Shown here: one piece after another, positions 62,054 through 64,000 of the stretch
Layout of the letters: each line of letters starts with the position of its first letter
Numbering within the stretch: the first letter of the stretch is position 1
Assembly: GCA_030537695.1 (NCBI GenBank)
Contig: JAUNVJ010000005.1
Span: 24,676 to 88,675 of the forward strand
Direction of reading: 5' to 3'
Source of the DNA: Tissierellia bacterium
GTDB taxonomy: Bacteria; Bacillota_A; Clostridia; Tissierellales; Peptoniphilaceae
Length of the DNA: 64,000 bases
Notes under the pieces: model-generated
Seen by the model: the letters and a program-made list of their open reading frames with translations, nothing else
Told to the model about the DNA's origin: nothing
The model's database searches: none
Translations under genes and position numbers: made by a program

Positions 62054-63589
62054 TTATTTAAATCTCCATCGGTCACTCAAGCTTCCATCCCCCATAATTC
62101 GAATCAATTTGGACCCTTCTTGCGTATTTACCTTAAAAGGCACGATAACGGAAGGAAAATTATAGGTGGAACCTTTAATGCTTCTAAGGGTCCCTTCAAT
62201 ATCCCGTGAAATTAACTCCTTAGGCCAAACCATATATAGAATTCCTTCTTGTGCTTTATAAACTCCCTGGGATGAAATATCTACATAATTGGAGGCCCCT
62301 CCTAGGGTAGCTGTAATGGATATATTGTAAAATCCTCCTTCATTCCAAGTAAACACCAGACCATATTCGTCTTTACTATTATTTCCCATTCGATCAACCA
62401 CAGGATAGGTACAACTGGCCAATAGGATATCTATCGGTAGCTTTTGACCTGTTCCCATATCATCAATTAGTGAGAAAGTCTCTTTGTATTTATCATTGTC
62501 CTTTTCTTCTTCCTTGATCGCTTGTCTTCTGTCTTCCAATTCCTGCATCTTTTCCGCTCTTCTCTTCTTAAACTCCAAATCGTCTGCTTTCAAATCTTGT
62601 GCTAATTGACTGGCGGAATCAATCATCGGTTGAGTAAAATTATAAATGCCCTCCCCATAATATACTTTGTCAAAAGCATCTTTTAGACTGTTCCTAGCCC
62701 CTTCTAAAGGTGTTGGGTTCGTATCGGGAAGGTACGGCTTTTCATGCATAGTAGTGACGACTTCTTCCATTTTATCAGGAGTTAGGTATTTATTTGCCTC
62801 ATCTTCCGTTTCAAAATAATCTATGGATTCGTCCAAAATATCGGTAAAATATCTTTCCGAATTTGCCCAGCTATTCAAATTTGTTCCCGTTTCTTCAACT
62901 GCCACATATAGATCAGAAAGCTTTTCTTTACCGAATACACTCACATTCGCCGCCAAGGAAGACAAGACATGAGCTACTTGTTCCACATCTTCTCCTTCAA
63001 ACTCAATATCATCTAAATCGAGACAATTCTTGGCAAATTTAAGAATATAGTTTGAATCGATAAATGCATTCGTAACTTTCGAGGCTCCTTGAGCTGCTAA
63101 TTCATAGCATAAGCTTTTTTTGCATTCCTGTATGTATTCTCGATCAACCACTTGATCAGGATCTAGGATTAAAAAAGAAAATATATGATCAAAATTCCCT
63201 CTTTTTAAACCTCCTTTTAAAAAATACAAATAGAGATCTCCTTGCAAGTCATTTATCAATAATTCCGGATTCAAAGACGCAAAATTTTTCTTGAAAAAGT
63301 TATAAGCTTCCTGGTCCTTAGACAGATCATAATCCAATTGTCTAAAGGAATCTCCAATATAGAGTTTTTCAATATCATCAGGACTCTTTATTCTTTTATA
63401 TTTTTGAACAATTTTTTCATATTGTTCATTGGCATATGCCTTTTTAATATTAAATTGAAAAGGAAGTAGATTGAAAGATAATAATAGAATAATGATGGCC
63501 AGTATAAGGACCACAGGTATAATGAAATATTTGTTTTTTTCCCATGAATAAATCCTTTTTTTATTTTCATTTTCTTTTTGAACATTCAT
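62054..63589 (-). CDS. Unrecognised membrane-anchored protein
   Basis: 511 residues. A basic N-terminus and one membrane segment (about 23-47, YFIIPVVLILAIIILLLSF) anchor a large extracytoplasmic or cytoplasmic region. The middle (about 60-320) is helical and acidic. A charged coiled coil (about 335-370) is followed by a beta-rich C-terminus (about 380-511) that ends SDRWRFK. I do not recognise the family. AAAGGAG precedes the ATG. It stands alone beyond the degraded permease, with no sign of frame damage. Confidence 0.7.
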   Translation of the reverse strand: MNVQKENENKKRIYSWEKNKYFIIPVVLILAIIILLLSFNLLPFQFNIKKAYANEQYEKIVQKYKRIKSPDDIEKLYIGDSFRQLDYDLSKDQEAYNFFKKNFASLNPELLINDLQGDLYLYFLKGGLKRGNFDHIFSFLILDPDQVVDREYIQECKKSLCYELAAQGASKVTNAFIDSNYILKFAKNCLDLDDIEFEGEDVEQVAHVLSSLAANVSVFGKEKLSDLYVAVEETGTNLNSWANSERYFTDILDESIDYFETEDEANKYLTPDKMEEVVTTMHEKPYLPDTNPTPLEGARNSLKDAFDKVYYGEGIYNFTQPMIDSASQLAQDLKADDLEFKKRRAEKMQELEDRRQAIKEEEKDNDKYKETFSLIDDMGTGQKLPIDILLASCTYPVVDRMGNNSKDEYGLVFTWNEGGFYNISITATLGGASNYVDISSQGVYKAQEGILYMVWPKELISRDIEGTLRSIKGSTYNFPSVIVPFKVNTQEGSKLIRIMGDGSLSDRWRFK

Positions 63590-64000
63590 TTTAAAAAGCT
63601 CCTTTCGATTGATTTAATGATATTATATCAAACATCAGGAACCTTTAGATATGAAGTTTGAAAGAATTTTTTCTCAAAAAATCCTTTCAAATTAATTCCA
63701 ATACAATAGACAGAGATCCTTTTTATTTTTCCTTTAATCGCAATTGTTTTCGAATCATTATATGGTCGACCGATCGATATAATGATCAAGAGATCTTTTT
63801 GAAAGGCTTCCAAAATTTTGATTTTCATTTCTGTCATTTTTGCAAATAATACTCTCAATTCCAAAAAGCACTTTAATCTATATCCTTTCCAATGAAAGTA
63901 GGAAATGTTGGATTTGATAATAATCCATCATAGAGCTATAATGTTTTTTAGCCTATTAGAGGCTATTTTAACCGACTATTTTTATGAACCGAAGGGAGTG
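63590..64000. other. Region upstream of the 511-residue gene
   Basis: No confident gene. A minus-strand frame of 78 codons (63628-63864, TTG start) has no good ribosome binding site and no recognised motif. A GATATAAT near 63620-63630 on the minus strand may be the promoter of the 511-residue gene. A small hairpin TAGCC/GGCTA (63949-63965) followed by TTTT may be a terminator. Confidence 0.3.

Noticed and set aside
63628..63864. 78-codon open frame on the minus strand
   Set aside because: TTG start without a convincing ribosome binding site and no recognised motif; kept only as a note in the region entry.
1..64000. CRISPR arrays, insertion sequences, rRNA genes, prophage
   Set aside because: No regularly spaced repeats, transposase or integrase motifs, rRNA segments or phage structural genes were seen in the window.

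Overview
The window looks like a chromosomal segment of a low-GC, strictly anaerobic, probably non-sporulating member of the Bacillota, most likely a Tissierellia/Peptoniphilaceae-type organism. I infer this from several things: AT-rich codon use with frequent TTG starts, a CIRCE/HrcA heat-shock operon, a class III ribonucleotide reductase, a flavodiiron protein and an electron-bifurcating Nfn-type enzyme. A large 2-hydroxyacyl-CoA dehydratase activase is also present, and a 56-residue 2[4Fe-4S] ferredoxin closely resembles the classical ferredoxin of Peptoniphilus asaccharolyticus. The species assignment is an inference; no 16S rRNA is present.

Layout. 1-5280 (minus): hrcA-grpE-dnaK-dnaJ with a perfect CIRCE element, then the start of prmA, which runs off the window. 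5385-9367 (plus): two signal peptidase genes, lepA and hemW. 9404-13048 (minus): comEC-holA-rpsT. 13132-14265: a degenerate AlaX-like protein. 14275-19537 (minus): one tightly overlapped proB-proA-thrC-thrB-EamA transporter operon. 19808-22147: a fused NfnA-NfnB. 23327-25968: nrdD-nrdG behind two NrdR boxes. 26060: csbD behind a sigma-B-like promoter. 26308-28647: two poorly known genes. 28750-33378: pyrC, and ecfA1-ecfA2-ecfT-truA. 33522-36248: ybjQ-pyrF-pyrE-DUF1232-DNA glycosylase. 36412-37519: prfB with a programmed +1 frameshift.

37616-40802 is the most interesting region: a flavodiiron protein gene lies 16 bases downstream of a single gene that fuses an acyl-CoA dehydrogenase, the FAD domain of ETF-alpha and a rubredoxin. 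Together they could form a short electron chain from acyl-CoA to O2 or NO. The operon is preceded by a tandemly duplicated promoter region. 41426-43413: a lipoprotein and a nitroreductase. 43444-49245 (minus): a five-gene cca-glmM-degV-xpaC-telA operon. 49497-51078: a lipoprotein and a protein with two copper-amine-oxidase-N-like domains. 51121-55398: a 1425-residue acyl-CoA dehydratase activase. 55767: ferredoxin. 56253: an amino-acid permease. 58059: tRNA-Thr(GGT).

58135-64000 is looser and partly decayed. It holds about 1.3 kb without an intact gene, an intact glycerate kinase followed by a GntP-type permease pseudogene with about six lesions, and an unrecognised 511-residue membrane-anchored protein.

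Common themes are oxidative and redox handling (flavodiiron, rubredoxin, Nfn, ferredoxin, nitroreductase), compact operons with overlapping starts and stops, and stop codons built into terminator hairpins.
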